Assembly: GCA_035574195.1 (NCBI GenBank)
Contig: DATLZE010000004.1
Span: 1 to 11,312, forward strand
Reading direction: 5' to 3'
DNA: 11,312 bases
From: SG8-41 sp035574195
GTDB lineage: Bacteria; Pseudomonadota; Gammaproteobacteria; Burkholderiales; SG8-41
Shown here in pieces: positions 5,716-11,312 of this stretch. Positions within the stretch are counted from its first letter, which is position 1. Every line of letters begins with the position of its first letter. The position numbers and the translations under genes were made by a program. The notes under the pieces are model-generated. The model was not told the DNA's origin and made no database searches. It saw only the letters and a program-made list of their open reading frames with translations.

Positions 5716-6576
5716 TCACCCCGCCGGCTGGCGGGAGACGGTGCTCTCGATCCAGTGCTTGATGCGGTTCGCGTCGCCGATGCGGGTGAGCCTGCCCCAG
5801 GAATCGAGCAGGACGATGATCACCGGTGTGGCCGCGATCCGCGCCTGCATCACCAGACAGCGCCCCGCCTCGCTGATGTAACCGGTCTTGGACAGTCCGA
5901 TCTCCCACTTCGGATTGCGCACCAGCCCGTTGGAGTTGCGATAGTGCAGCAGGCTCCCGTCGGCGAGCCGCACAGCGTGGGAGGGCTCGGTGCTGTACTC
6001 GCGAATCAGCGGCTCCCGGTAGGCGGCCGCCACCAGGCGCGCGAGGTCTTGCGCCGTGGAGACGTTCTCGCTCGAGAGCCCGGTGCCGTCCACGAAACGG
6101 GTGCGCCACATGCCGAGCTCGACCGCTTTCTGGTTCATGGCCGCGACGAAGGCGCGCGTGCCGCCCGGGTAGGCGCGCGTCAGCGCTGCCGCGGCGCGGT
6201 TCTCGGAGGCCATCAGCGCGAGCTTGAGCAGATCGCCGCGTGTGATCGTGACGCCGACTCGCAACCGCGAGCGGGTGCGCTTGACGTCGTCCACGTCCGC
6301 CTCGCTGATAGTCACCGGCTCGGCGAGCGGCAGCCCGCTCTCCAGCACCACGAGCCCGGTCATCAGCTTGGTGATAGAGGCGATCGGCACCACTTCCGCC
6401 TCGTTCTTGGCATAGAGCACGCGCCCGCCCTCCTGCTCGATCACCAGCGCGTTGGCCGATTTGAGGTTCAGGCCAGCGGCATTGGCGGCGAGCAGCCGGT
6501 CACGCGCCTGGCCTTGAGCGTGCGCGCCGGGCGCGAGCGCAAGCGCCAGCGCCATGGCGAAACCGAATCGCTTCAC
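5716..6576 (-). CDS. pbpG: D-alanyl-D-alanine endopeptidase (PBP7/8, PbpG-like), S11 family
   Basis: A periplasmic low-molecular-mass penicillin-binding protein that cuts D-Ala-meso-DAP cross-links in peptidoglycan. All three active-site motifs are present: S67-I-T-K70, S124-E-N126 and K230-T-G232. At 286 residues it lacks the C-terminal PBP5_C and anchor region of DacA-type carboxypeptidases, which points to the PbpG endopeptidase type. A signal peptide covers residues 1-20 with cleavage after AHA. I chose the GTG at 6576 because a GGGAGG ribosome site stands 5 nt before it and it begins a clean signal sequence (VKRFGFAMALALALAPGAHA); another GTG lies 24 nt upstream. It has its own sigma-70-like promoter downstream of the small-RNA terminator, and is followed on the same strand by egtD. 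Confidence 0.93.
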   Translation of the reverse strand: MKRFGFAMALALALAPGAHAQGQARDRLLAANAAGLNLKSANALVIEQEGGRVLYAKNEAEVVPIASITKLMTGLVVLESGLPLAEPVTISEADVDDVKRTRSRLRVGVTITRGDLLKLALMASENRAAAALTRAYPGGTRAFVAAMNQKAVELGMWRTRFVDGTGLSSENVSTAQDLARLVAAAYREPLIREYSTEPSHAVRLADGSLLHYRNSNGLVRNPKWEIGLSKTGYISEAGRCLVMQARIAATPVIIVLLDSWGRLTRIGDANRIKHWIESTVSRQPAG

Positions 6577-6635
6577 GCCATCCTCCCTCGGCACCGGCAC
6601 GGCCCCGGCCGCGCCAGCTTGTTGATTCAGGTGAC

Positions 6636-6664
6636 AAAATACAGGGTCGAGAGGGCTTTTTCAA
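6636..6664 (-). promoter_or_regulatory. Sigma-70 promoter of pbpG
   Basis: The minus strand reads TTGAAA (6659-6664, 5 of 6 to consensus), exactly 17 nt, then TATTTT (6636-6641, 4 of 6). The predicted start near 6629 gives a leader of about 53 nt to the GTG. It lies downstream of the intrinsic terminator at 6717-6754, so pbpG does not depend on transcription from further upstream. Confidence 0.68.
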
Positions 6665-6716
6665 CCCGCTTTCGAACCGGCAGGCAAGCTCCGTCCCGAG
6701 GCGTGGGGAACGGGCC

Positions 6717-6754
6717 AAAAAAAACTCCGCACGGGACAAATCGTCCCGGCGGAG
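6717..6754 (-). terminator. Strong intrinsic terminator ending the candidate small RNA
   Basis: On the minus strand a two-part stem (CTCCG / CGGAG outside, CGGGAC / GTCCCG inside, 6725-6754, with a small internal bulge and a 5-nt loop) runs directly into eight T (6717-6724). It is the best intrinsic terminator in the window. No coding gene precedes it on that strand. Confidence 0.88.
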
Positions 6755-6870
6755 ATAAAGAGGCCATGCAATCGCCCGCTCAGCACGGGCGATCGCAACT
6801 GCTAGGCCTCCGAGGAGGAAAGACTGAGCAAGCGCGCAGTCTGTGCGGGTCCCGCTGAGCTTCCCGCATG
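6717..6870 (-). ncRNA. Candidate small RNA with anti-SD linker, divergent from the response-regulator gene
   Basis: No convincing gene lies on either strand here, yet the minus strand carries a series of stems ending in an intrinsic terminator. In transcript order: a 5' stem of 6 bp (6863-6868 with 6844-6849); stem I, AGACTG / CAGTCT (6837-6842 with 6821-6826); an unpaired UUCCUCCUCG linker (6811-6820) complementary to AGGAGG ribosome sites; stem II with outer GAGGCC / GGCCTC (6805-6810 with 6760-6765) and an inner 11-bp stem (6786-6796 with 6768-6778); then the terminator with eight U. The inner stem has a G-U pair only if the minus strand is the RNA; on the plus strand it would be an A-C mismatch, which supports the strand call. 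The 5' end is inferred from a TATCGT -10-like hexamer at 6877-6882. Alternative: a long leader of pbpG, less likely because pbpG has its own promoter beyond the terminator. Confidence 0.55.
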
Positions 6871-6892
6871 CGATGCACGATAGTCCCCGCGG

Positions 6893-6909
6893 CTTACACC
6901 AAACTTACA
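6893..6909. promoter_or_regulatory. Direct-repeat box CTTACA-N5-CTTACA, likely OmpR-family regulator site
   Basis: Two identical hexamers stand 11 bp apart, one helical turn, which is the layout of sites bound by tandem OmpR/PhoB-family dimers. The box lies 124 bp before the response-regulator ATG. Read on the minus strand (TGTAAG-N5-TGTAAG) it ends 10 bp before the TATCGT hexamer of the candidate small RNA, the spacing of PhoB-type activated promoters. A related box occurs at 11008-11023. Confidence 0.5.
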
Positions 6910-6960
6910 GCGCCTTGCTGCGCAGGGCCGGATCGTGTGGAAAATTGACGCACCCGTTTC

Positions 6961-6981
6961 TCCAGAGTCCAGAATCTGGAC
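6961..6981. promoter_or_regulatory. 15-bp perfect palindrome with an extra half-site
   Basis: GTCCAGA, A, TCTGGAC (6967-6981) is a perfect 7-bp-arm palindrome with a 1-bp centre, preceded directly by another TCCAGAG (6961-6967). Three TCCAGA-type heptads thus stand in a row, two direct and one inverted, 51 bp upstream of the response-regulator gene. A 1-nt loop does not make an RNA hairpin, so a protein-binding operator is the better reading. Confidence 0.5.
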
Positions 6982-7017
6982 ACGAGCGCCGGCTGCGGGG
7001 CCGCGCGAGCGCTGAGA

Positions 7018-7023
7018 TACACT
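7018..7023 (+). promoter_or_regulatory. -10-like box just before the response-regulator start codon
   Basis: TACACT matches 4 of 6 to TATAAT and ends 9 bp before the ATG at 7033. There is no recognisable -35 17 bp upstream (GCGGGG) and no Shine-Dalgarno sequence between the box and the ATG. If used, the transcript would be leaderless or nearly so. An alternative TTGACG (6945-6950) lacks a good -10 at proper spacing. Confidence 0.3.
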
Positions 7024-7032
7024 ATTTGCGCG

Positions 7033-7701
7033 ATGCGCATCCTGATCGTCGAAGACGACCCGGTGCTCGCCGACGGCCTCACCCGCACGCTGCGCGCGGC
7101 GGACTACGCGGTGGACTGCACCGGCGACGGGGCCGCGGCCGATCACGTGCTCGCCGCGCAGGGCTACGACCTCGTGATCCTCGACCTGGGGTTGCCACGG
7201 CTCGACGGGTTCGAGGTGCTCAAGCGATTGCGCCACCGCGGCTCGCGCGTGCCGGTGCTGGTGCTCACCGCGCGCGACGCGCTCGACGACCGCGTCAAGG
7301 GGCTCGACCTCGGTGCCGACGACTACCTCACCAAGCCGTTCGACCTGCCTGAACTCGAAGCTCGCGTGCGGGCGCTGATCCGGCGCGGGCAATCGGGCGG
7401 CGGCTCGCTCCTCACGCACGGGGCGCTCACGCTCGACACTGCGGGGCGCCGCGCGACGCTGAACGGCGAGCCGCTCGAGCTCTCGGCGCGCGAGCTCGGG
7501 GTGCTGGAGGTGCTGATGCTGAGGAGCGGGCGAGTGGTGAACAAGGAGCAGCTCGCCGAGCGGCTCTACGGCTGGGACGAGGAGGTCGGCCCCAACGCGA
7601 TCGAGGTCTATGTCCACCGCCTGCGCAGGAAGCTCGAGCCCGCGGGGGTCGTGATCCGCACCATTCGCGGCCTGGGCTATCTCCTCGAGAAGGACGCATG
7701 A
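7033..7701 (+). CDS. OmpR-family response regulator, TctD/QseB-like
   Basis: A 222-residue cytosolic DNA-binding response regulator. The receiver domain (1-115) has the acidic pair D8/D9, phospho-acceptor D51 (in VILDLGLP), T79 and K101; the winged-helix output domain (about 125-220) contains the LSARELGVLEVLM and NAIEVYVHRLRRKL helices. Its kinase is the next gene, overlapping by 4 bp (ATGA), so the two are translationally coupled. With the TctE-like sensor it resembles regulators of tricarboxylate uptake, and a TctC-type binding protein lies 2.5 kb away, but the signal is unknown. The upstream region has a direct-repeat box and a palindrome; autoregulation is plausible. No ribosome site is visible before the ATG. 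Confidence 0.93.
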   Translation: MRILIVEDDPVLADGLTRTLRAADYAVDCTGDGAAADHVLAAQGYDLVILDLGLPRLDGFEVLKRLRHRGSRVPVLVLTARDALDDRVKGLDLGADDYLTKPFDLPELEARVRALIRRGQSGGGSLLTHGALTLDTAGRRATLNGEPLELSARELGVLEVLMLRSGRVVNKEQLAERLYGWDEEVGPNAIEVYVHRLRRKLEPAGVVIRTIRGLGYLLEKDA

Positions 7702-9086
7702 GGCCGCGCACGCTGCGGCGCCAGCTCATCATCTGGCTCGTGCTGCCGCTGCTCGCGCTGTGGTCCATCAGCACCTACGTGGACTACGATATCGCCAACC
7801 AGTTCGTCACCAACGCCTACGACCGCTCGCTGCTCGACACCGCGATCGATATCGGCAAGCAAGTCAAGGTCGAGAACGGCCGCGTGCGCGCCGACCTCCC
7901 GGAGGTGGTGCTCGAAATCCTGCTCACCGGCGAGCCCGGCAAGCTCTTCTATCAGGTGAGCGGCCCGCGCGGCGAGCACATCGCCGGCCACCGGGGCCTG
8001 CCCGCCCCGCCCGAGGCCGATTCCGAGGCGGTGGTCTACTACGACGCCGAGTACTTGGGCCAGCCGGTGCGCGTCGCCGCGCTCCGGTTGCCGCTCGAGG
8101 GCGACCACGGCCCGGTGCTGGTACAGGTGGCGGAGAGCACTGCCGCGCGCATCGACTTCGCGCGCCAGATCATGATCCGCATGATGCTGCCGCAGGGCCT
8201 GCTGATCCTGCTCGCCGCGGTGCTGGTGTGGTACGGCGTCGGACGCGGGCTCGCGCCGCTCGCCGATCTGCGCCGCGAGATCGCGCGCCGCTCGCACCGG
8301 GACCTCTCCGCGCTGCCGGAGCAGCGGGCACCGCAGGAAGTGCAGCCGCTGATCCGCGCCATGAATGACCTTCTCGCCCGGCTCTCGCAGGCGCTCGACG
8401 CCCAGAGCCGCTTCGTCGCCGATGCGGCGCACCAGCTGCGCACACCGCTCGCCGGGCTCAAGACCCAGACCGAGCTCGCGCTGCGCCAGGCGCAGAGCAG
8501 CGAGGCGCAGGCGGCGCTCGCGCAGCTGCAAGCCGCCACCGAGCAGGCCACCCGCCTGGTGAACCAATTGCTCGCGCTCGCGCGCGCCGAGCCGGGCGCC
8601 GCCAATGGCGTCGCCTTCGAGCGGCTCGATCTGTCCCGGCTCGCGCGGGAGACCACCACCGAGTGGGTGCCGCGCGCGCTCGCGCGCAACATCGATCTCG
8701 GCTACGAGGGGGCTCCCGCGGCGCCGGTCACCGGCGACGCCTTCCTGCTCAAGGAGATGCTCAACAATCTGCTCGACAATGCCGTGCGCTACACCCAGCC
8801 GGGTGGGCAGGTCACGGTGCGCGTCGCGAGGGAAGCGCAGCGCGTGACGCTGGAGGTCGAAGACAACGGGCCGGGGATACCGGAGGCCGAGCGCGACCGC
8901 GTGTTCGAGCGCTTTCACCGCGTGCTCGGCAGCGGCGCCGAGGGCTGCGGTCTGGGGCTCTCGATCGTGCGCGAGATCGCGCTCTCGCACAGCGCCCAGG
9001 TGGGCCTCGCGGCCGGCGCGGGCGGCACCGGCACCCTGGTGCGCGTCGCCTTCCCGCGCGCGGTCTCCGGCTCGCCGCAGGGCTAG
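7698..9086 (+). CDS. Sensor histidine kinase, TctE-like with 2CSK_N sensor domain
   Basis: A 462-residue inner-membrane kinase that phosphorylates the preceding regulator. Order of parts: membrane segment 1 (about 9-28), a periplasmic sensor domain (about 30-155) that resembles the 2CSK_N type, with the motif DRSLLDTAIDIGKQV near its start, membrane segment 2 (about 160-182), HAMP linker (183-237), HisKA with phospho-acceptor H245 in DAAHQLRTPLAGL, and a HATPase domain with the N box LNNLLDN (355-361), G1 DNGPGI (389-394) and G2 GCGLGLSIV (416-424). Nothing essential is missing. A modest AAGGA ribosome site inside the regulator gene precedes the overlapping start. Its TAG stop shares CTAG with the stop of the opposing ABC gene. 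Confidence 0.93.
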   Translation: MRPRTLRRQLIIWLVLPLLALWSISTYVDYDIANQFVTNAYDRSLLDTAIDIGKQVKVENGRVRADLPEVVLEILLTGEPGKLFYQVSGPRGEHIAGHRGLPAPPEADSEAVVYYDAEYLGQPVRVAALRLPLEGDHGPVLVQVAESTAARIDFARQIMIRMMLPQGLLILLAAVLVWYGVGRGLAPLADLRREIARRSHRDLSALPEQRAPQEVQPLIRAMNDLLARLSQALDAQSRFVADAAHQLRTPLAGLKTQTELALRQAQSSEAQAALAQLQAATEQATRLVNQLLALARAEPGAANGVAFERLDLSRLARETTTEWVPRALARNIDLGYEGAPAAPVTGDAFLLKEMLNNLLDNAVRYTQPGGQVTVRVAREAQRVTLEVEDNGPGIPEAERDRVFERFHRVLGSGAEGCGLGLSIVREIALSHSAQVGLAAGAGGTGTLVRVAFPRAVSGSPQG

Positions 9087-10903
9087 CCCGCGGCGAGCCG
9101 CGCCTGGGCCGCAGCCTGCTCGTGCTCCGCCTCCTCCTGCTGCAGCGCCCACATCCGGGCGTAGGCTCCGCCCGCCTCGAGCAGAGCGCGGTGAGTGCCG
9201 CGCTCGACGATGCGCCCGCCCTCCAGCACCAGGATCTCGTCCGCGTCCATCACGGTGGAGAGGCGGTGCGCGATGACGAGCGTGGTGCGCCCGCGCGCGA
9301 TGCGCGCGAGCTCGTCCTGGATCGCCTGCTCGGTCGCGGAATCGAGCGCCGAGGTCGCCTCGTCGAAGATCAGGATGCGCGGGTTCTTGAGGATCGCGCG
9401 CGCGATCGCCACGCGCTGCTTCTCGCCTCCCGAGAGCTTGAGCCCTCGCTCGCCGACCCGGGTCTCGTATTTCTCGGGCAGGCTCTCGACGAAGTCGTGG
9501 ATGTGCGCTGCCCGGGCCGCCTCGATCACCTCCTCGCGCGAGGCGTCGGGACGGCCGTACTGGATGTTGTAGTAGATGGTGTCGTTGAACAGCACCGTGT
9601 CCTGCGGCACGATGCCGATCGCGGCGCGCAGCGACGACTGCCTGAGGTCGCGGAGGTCCAGGCCGTTCACCGTGATGCGGCCACCGGTGACGTCGTAGAA
9701 GCGATAGAGCAGCCGCGCGAGCGTGGACTTGCCAGAGCCGCTCGGCCCCACCACCGCGACCTTGGCCCCGGCCGGGATCTCGAAGCTCACTTCGTGCAGG
9801 ATCTGGCGCTTCGGCTCGTAGCTGAAGCTCACCCGCTCGAAGCGCACCGTCGCGGGGCCCGCGGGCAGCTCGCGTGCGTCCGGGCGGTCCTCGACCTCGC
9901 GGTTCTCGGCGAGAAGCCGGAACATGCGATCCATGTCCACGAGCGCCTGTTTGATCTCGCGGTAAACCATGCCGAGGATGTTGAGAGGGATGTAGAGCTG
10001 GATCAGCAGGCCGTTCACCAGCACGAGATCGCCCACGGTGAGCTCGCGCGCCACCACGCCCTGGGCGGCGAACACCATGAGCGCGGTCACCGCGGCGGCG
10101 ATGATCAGGCTCTGGCCGATGTTGAGGATGCCGAGCGAGGCCTCGGTGCGGACCGCGGCTGACTCGTAGCTCCTCAGGTTCTCGTCGTAGCGCCGCGCCT
10201 CGTACTCCTCGTTGCCGAAGTACTTGACGGTCTCGTAGTTGAGCAAGCTGTCGATCGCGCGGGTATTCGCGCGCGAGTCGAGCTCGTTCGCGTGGCGGCG
10301 GATCTCCATGCGCCACTCGGTGATCGCCACCGTGAACGCGATGTAGAGCGCGATCGCGACGAAAGTGATCGCCGCGAAGCGCCAGTCGAAGCGCGCGAGC
10401 AGGATCCAGGCGACCAGCCCGAACTCGAGCAGCACGGGAATGATCGAGAACAGCATGTAGGAGAGCAGCGTGGAAATGCCGCGCGAGCCGCGCTCGATGT
10501 CGCGCGCCACCCCCCCGGTCTGGCGCTCGAGGTGAAAGCGCAGCGACAGCGAGTGCAGGTGCCGGAACACGGCGAGCGCCACGCGCCGGATCGCGCGCTG
10601 CGTCACGCGCACGAACACGAGGTCGCGCAGCTCCGCGAACAGCGTCGCCGAGAAACGCAGCAGCCCGTAGGCCGCGAGCAGCGCGAAGGGCGCGACGAGC
10701 GCCGCGCGCGTCGCGTCGAGCGCGTCAACGATTTCCTTGAGCACCAGCGGCACGCCGACGTTGGCGAGCTTGGCGGTGACGAGGCAGGCGAGCGCGGCGG
10801 CCACGCGCCAGCGGAATTCCCACAGATAGGGCGCGAGCAGCGCCGCGGCGCGCCATTCGTTGCGCCCGCGCGCAGCCCTCGCCGCGGCGAGCTCGGCCGG
10901 CAT
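9083..10903 (-). CDS. Atm1-type (ABCB7/HMT1-like) ABC exporter, fused membrane and ATPase domains
   Basis: A half-transporter of about 606 residues that works as a homodimer in the inner membrane; bacterial Atm1 relatives export glutathione conjugates and help with metal or thiol stress. The membrane domain (about 20-320, six helices) has the Atm1 hallmark RANTRAIDSLLNYETVKYFGNE (about 211-232). The ATPase domain has Walker A GPSGSGKST (386-394), Q-loop VPQDTVLF, signature LSGGEKQ (490-496), Walker B ILIFDEA (510-516, catalytic E515) and H-loop H546. The start is uncertain: the ATG at 10903 has a weak AAGG site; the ATG at 10924 would add 7 residues and coincides with the predicted transcription start (leaderless); starts further up lie outside that transcript. 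It is convergent with the kinase and divergent from the right-end gene. Confidence 0.93.
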   Translation of the reverse strand: MPAELAAARAARGRNEWRAAALLAPYLWEFRWRVAAALACLVTAKLANVGVPLVLKEIVDALDATRAALVAPFALLAAYGLLRFSATLFAELRDLVFVRVTQRAIRRVALAVFRHLHSLSLRFHLERQTGGVARDIERGSRGISTLLSYMLFSIIPVLLEFGLVAWILLARFDWRFAAITFVAIALYIAFTVAITEWRMEIRRHANELDSRANTRAIDSLLNYETVKYFGNEEYEARRYDENLRSYESAAVRTEASLGILNIGQSLIIAAAVTALMVFAAQGVVARELTVGDLVLVNGLLIQLYIPLNILGMVYREIKQALVDMDRMFRLLAENREVEDRPDARELPAGPATVRFERVSFSYEPKRQILHEVSFEIPAGAKVAVVGPSGSGKSTLARLLYRFYDVTGGRITVNGLDLRDLRQSSLRAAIGIVPQDTVLFNDTIYYNIQYGRPDASREEVIEAARAAHIHDFVESLPEKYETRVGERGLKLSGGEKQRVAIARAILKNPRILIFDEATSALDSATEQAIQDELARIARGRTTLVIAHRLSTVMDADEILVLEGGRIVERGTHRALLEAGGAYARMWALQQEEAEHEQAAAQARLAAG

Positions 10904-10930
10904 CGCGCCTTGGTGCAGGATCATGGAGCG

Positions 10931-10936
10931 ATTGTA
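10931..10936 (-). promoter_or_regulatory. -10 box of the ABC exporter gene
   Basis: Minus-strand TACAAT is 5 of 6 to the sigma-70 consensus; the -35 region 17 bp upstream is weak. The predicted transcription start falls on or next to the ATG at 10924, leaving about 20 nt before the preferred start at 10903. Confidence 0.4.
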
Positions 10937-11007
10937 CATGCAACGCGGGGAACCGAATCGAATCAAGGAGTTGTTTCGCCGGACCGGCGCCGTCCCGGCC
11001 GCCCGTT

Positions 11008-11023
11008 TGTAACCAGGTGTAAA
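11008..11023 (+). promoter_or_regulatory. GTAAC-N5-GTAAA direct repeat, CpxR/OmpR-type box
   Basis: TGTAA occurs twice with a 10-bp period (11008-11012 and 11018-11022); read as GTAAC-N5-GTAAA it matches the known CpxR box GTAAA-N5-GTAAA at all but one base. It resembles the TGTAAG repeat near the response-regulator gene, with one base less in the spacer. It lies upstream of a -10-like TCTAAT (11052-11057) for the right-end gene; a TTGCAA (11026-11031) is 20 bp from that -10, too far for a normal -35, consistent with activator dependence. Confidence 0.45.
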
Positions 11024-11113
11024 GCTTGCAACGCCGAGGCGAGTTTTGCGTTCTAATCAGCGTCAAAGCGGGCAGTCAGGGCCGCCGCTTCAACTGCGCG
11101 GGATCGAGCGCAC

Positions 11114-11130
11114 GCGGGCGTGCCGCCCGC
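11114..11130 (+). repeat. Leader hairpin before the right-end gene
   Basis: GCGGGCG, TGC, CGCCCGC form a perfect 7-bp stem with a 3-nt loop, 33 nt before the ATG at 11164. No T-run follows, so it is not an intrinsic terminator. It would sit in the mRNA leader if transcription starts near 11064. Confidence 0.4.
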
Positions 11131-11163
11131 TCCCGCGGACTTGGACACGAGGGAGACAGGATC

Positions 11164-11312
11164 ATGAAGAGGACGATTTCAATAGGAACGCTGATGGCGC
11201 TTGGCAGCGCCAGCGTCGCGGCTCCGGATTTCACCGACACCGCGCAGGTCGTCTCCGCGACGCCGATCATCGAGCGCGTGACCGAGCAGCGCCAGGAGTG
11301 CGGGCCCGCCGC
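11164..11312 (+). CDS. Exported small protein, N-terminal part; possibly glycine-zipper envelope protein
   Basis: Only 49 residues are visible before the right edge. A signal peptide is likely (MKRTISIGTLMALGSASVAA, cleavage near A20/P21). The mature start DFTDTAQVVSATPIIERVTEQRQEC resembles, from memory, the N-terminus of betaproteobacterial proteins that continue into a glycine-zipper (17 kDa antigen-like) 2TM domain in the envelope. That domain lies outside the window, so the family call is tentative. The ATG at 11164 has GGGAG about 9 nt and CAGG 3 nt upstream. It is divergent from the ABC exporter, with a direct-repeat regulator box and a leader hairpin upstream. Confidence 0.6.
   Translation, partial: MKRTISIGTLMALGSASVAAPDFTDTAQVVSATPIIERVTEQRQECGPA

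Noticed and set aside
6577..6870. Riboswitch or attenuator leader of pbpG
   Set aside because: A good sigma-70 promoter for pbpG lies after the terminator and I see no alternative antiterminator pairing; an independent RNA fits better, though this is not excluded.
6894..7088. 64-codon minus-strand frame upstream of the candidate small RNA
   Set aside because: Overlaps the start of the response-regulator gene, contains the palindrome and regulator box, has no ribosome site and no protein-like character.
7677..10316. 879-codon open frame on the minus strand across the kinase and ABC genes
   Set aside because: Antisense and out-of-frame to two genes with complete motifs; composition is Arg/Ala/Gly/His-rich low complexity typical of GC-rich shadow frames.

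Overview
The window looks like chromosomal DNA from a GC-rich betaproteobacterium (Burkholderiales, Rhodocyclales or similar; inferred from protein style only). It carries a groES-groEL operon behind a sigma-32 promoter, a Bug/TctC periplasmic binding protein, a TctD/TctE-like two-component pair with a 2CSK_N-type sensor domain, and an Atm1-type ABC exporter. I see no insertion sequence, prophage, CRISPR array, tRNA or rRNA.

Left part (1-1222, all minus strand): the 5' part of groEL, complete groES, a textbook heat-shock promoter with a perfect hairpin at the predicted mRNA start, then a small secreted EF-hand protein. Centre-left (1374-3319): a PcaD-like alpha/beta hydrolase on the plus strand converges on a minus-strand MFS transporter, and the two stop codons share one CTAG. 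Centre (3542-6576, minus strand): a Bug-family binding protein followed by an intrinsic terminator, the ergothioneine enzyme EgtD, and a PbpG-like D,D-endopeptidase. Two heptamer tandem arrays lie between the last two.

The gene-free stretch 6577-7032 is the most interesting part. Besides the pbpG promoter it holds a strong minus-strand intrinsic terminator that closes a run of hairpins not belonging to any coding gene. I read this as an unannotated small RNA of about 150 nt with an exposed anti-Shine-Dalgarno stretch. Next to it is a direct-repeat box of the type bound by OmpR-family regulators, and then a 15-bp palindrome in front of the response-regulator gene. A related box lies in front of the partial secreted-protein gene at the right end.

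Right part (7033-11312): the response regulator and histidine kinase overlap by 4 bp and are co-transcribed on the plus strand. The kinase converges on the Atm1-type exporter, again with both stops in one CTAG. Divergent from the exporter begins a small exported protein cut by the window edge. My working model is that the two-component system controls its neighbours, possibly including the small RNA and the right-end envelope gene. That is inference from site similarity and position.
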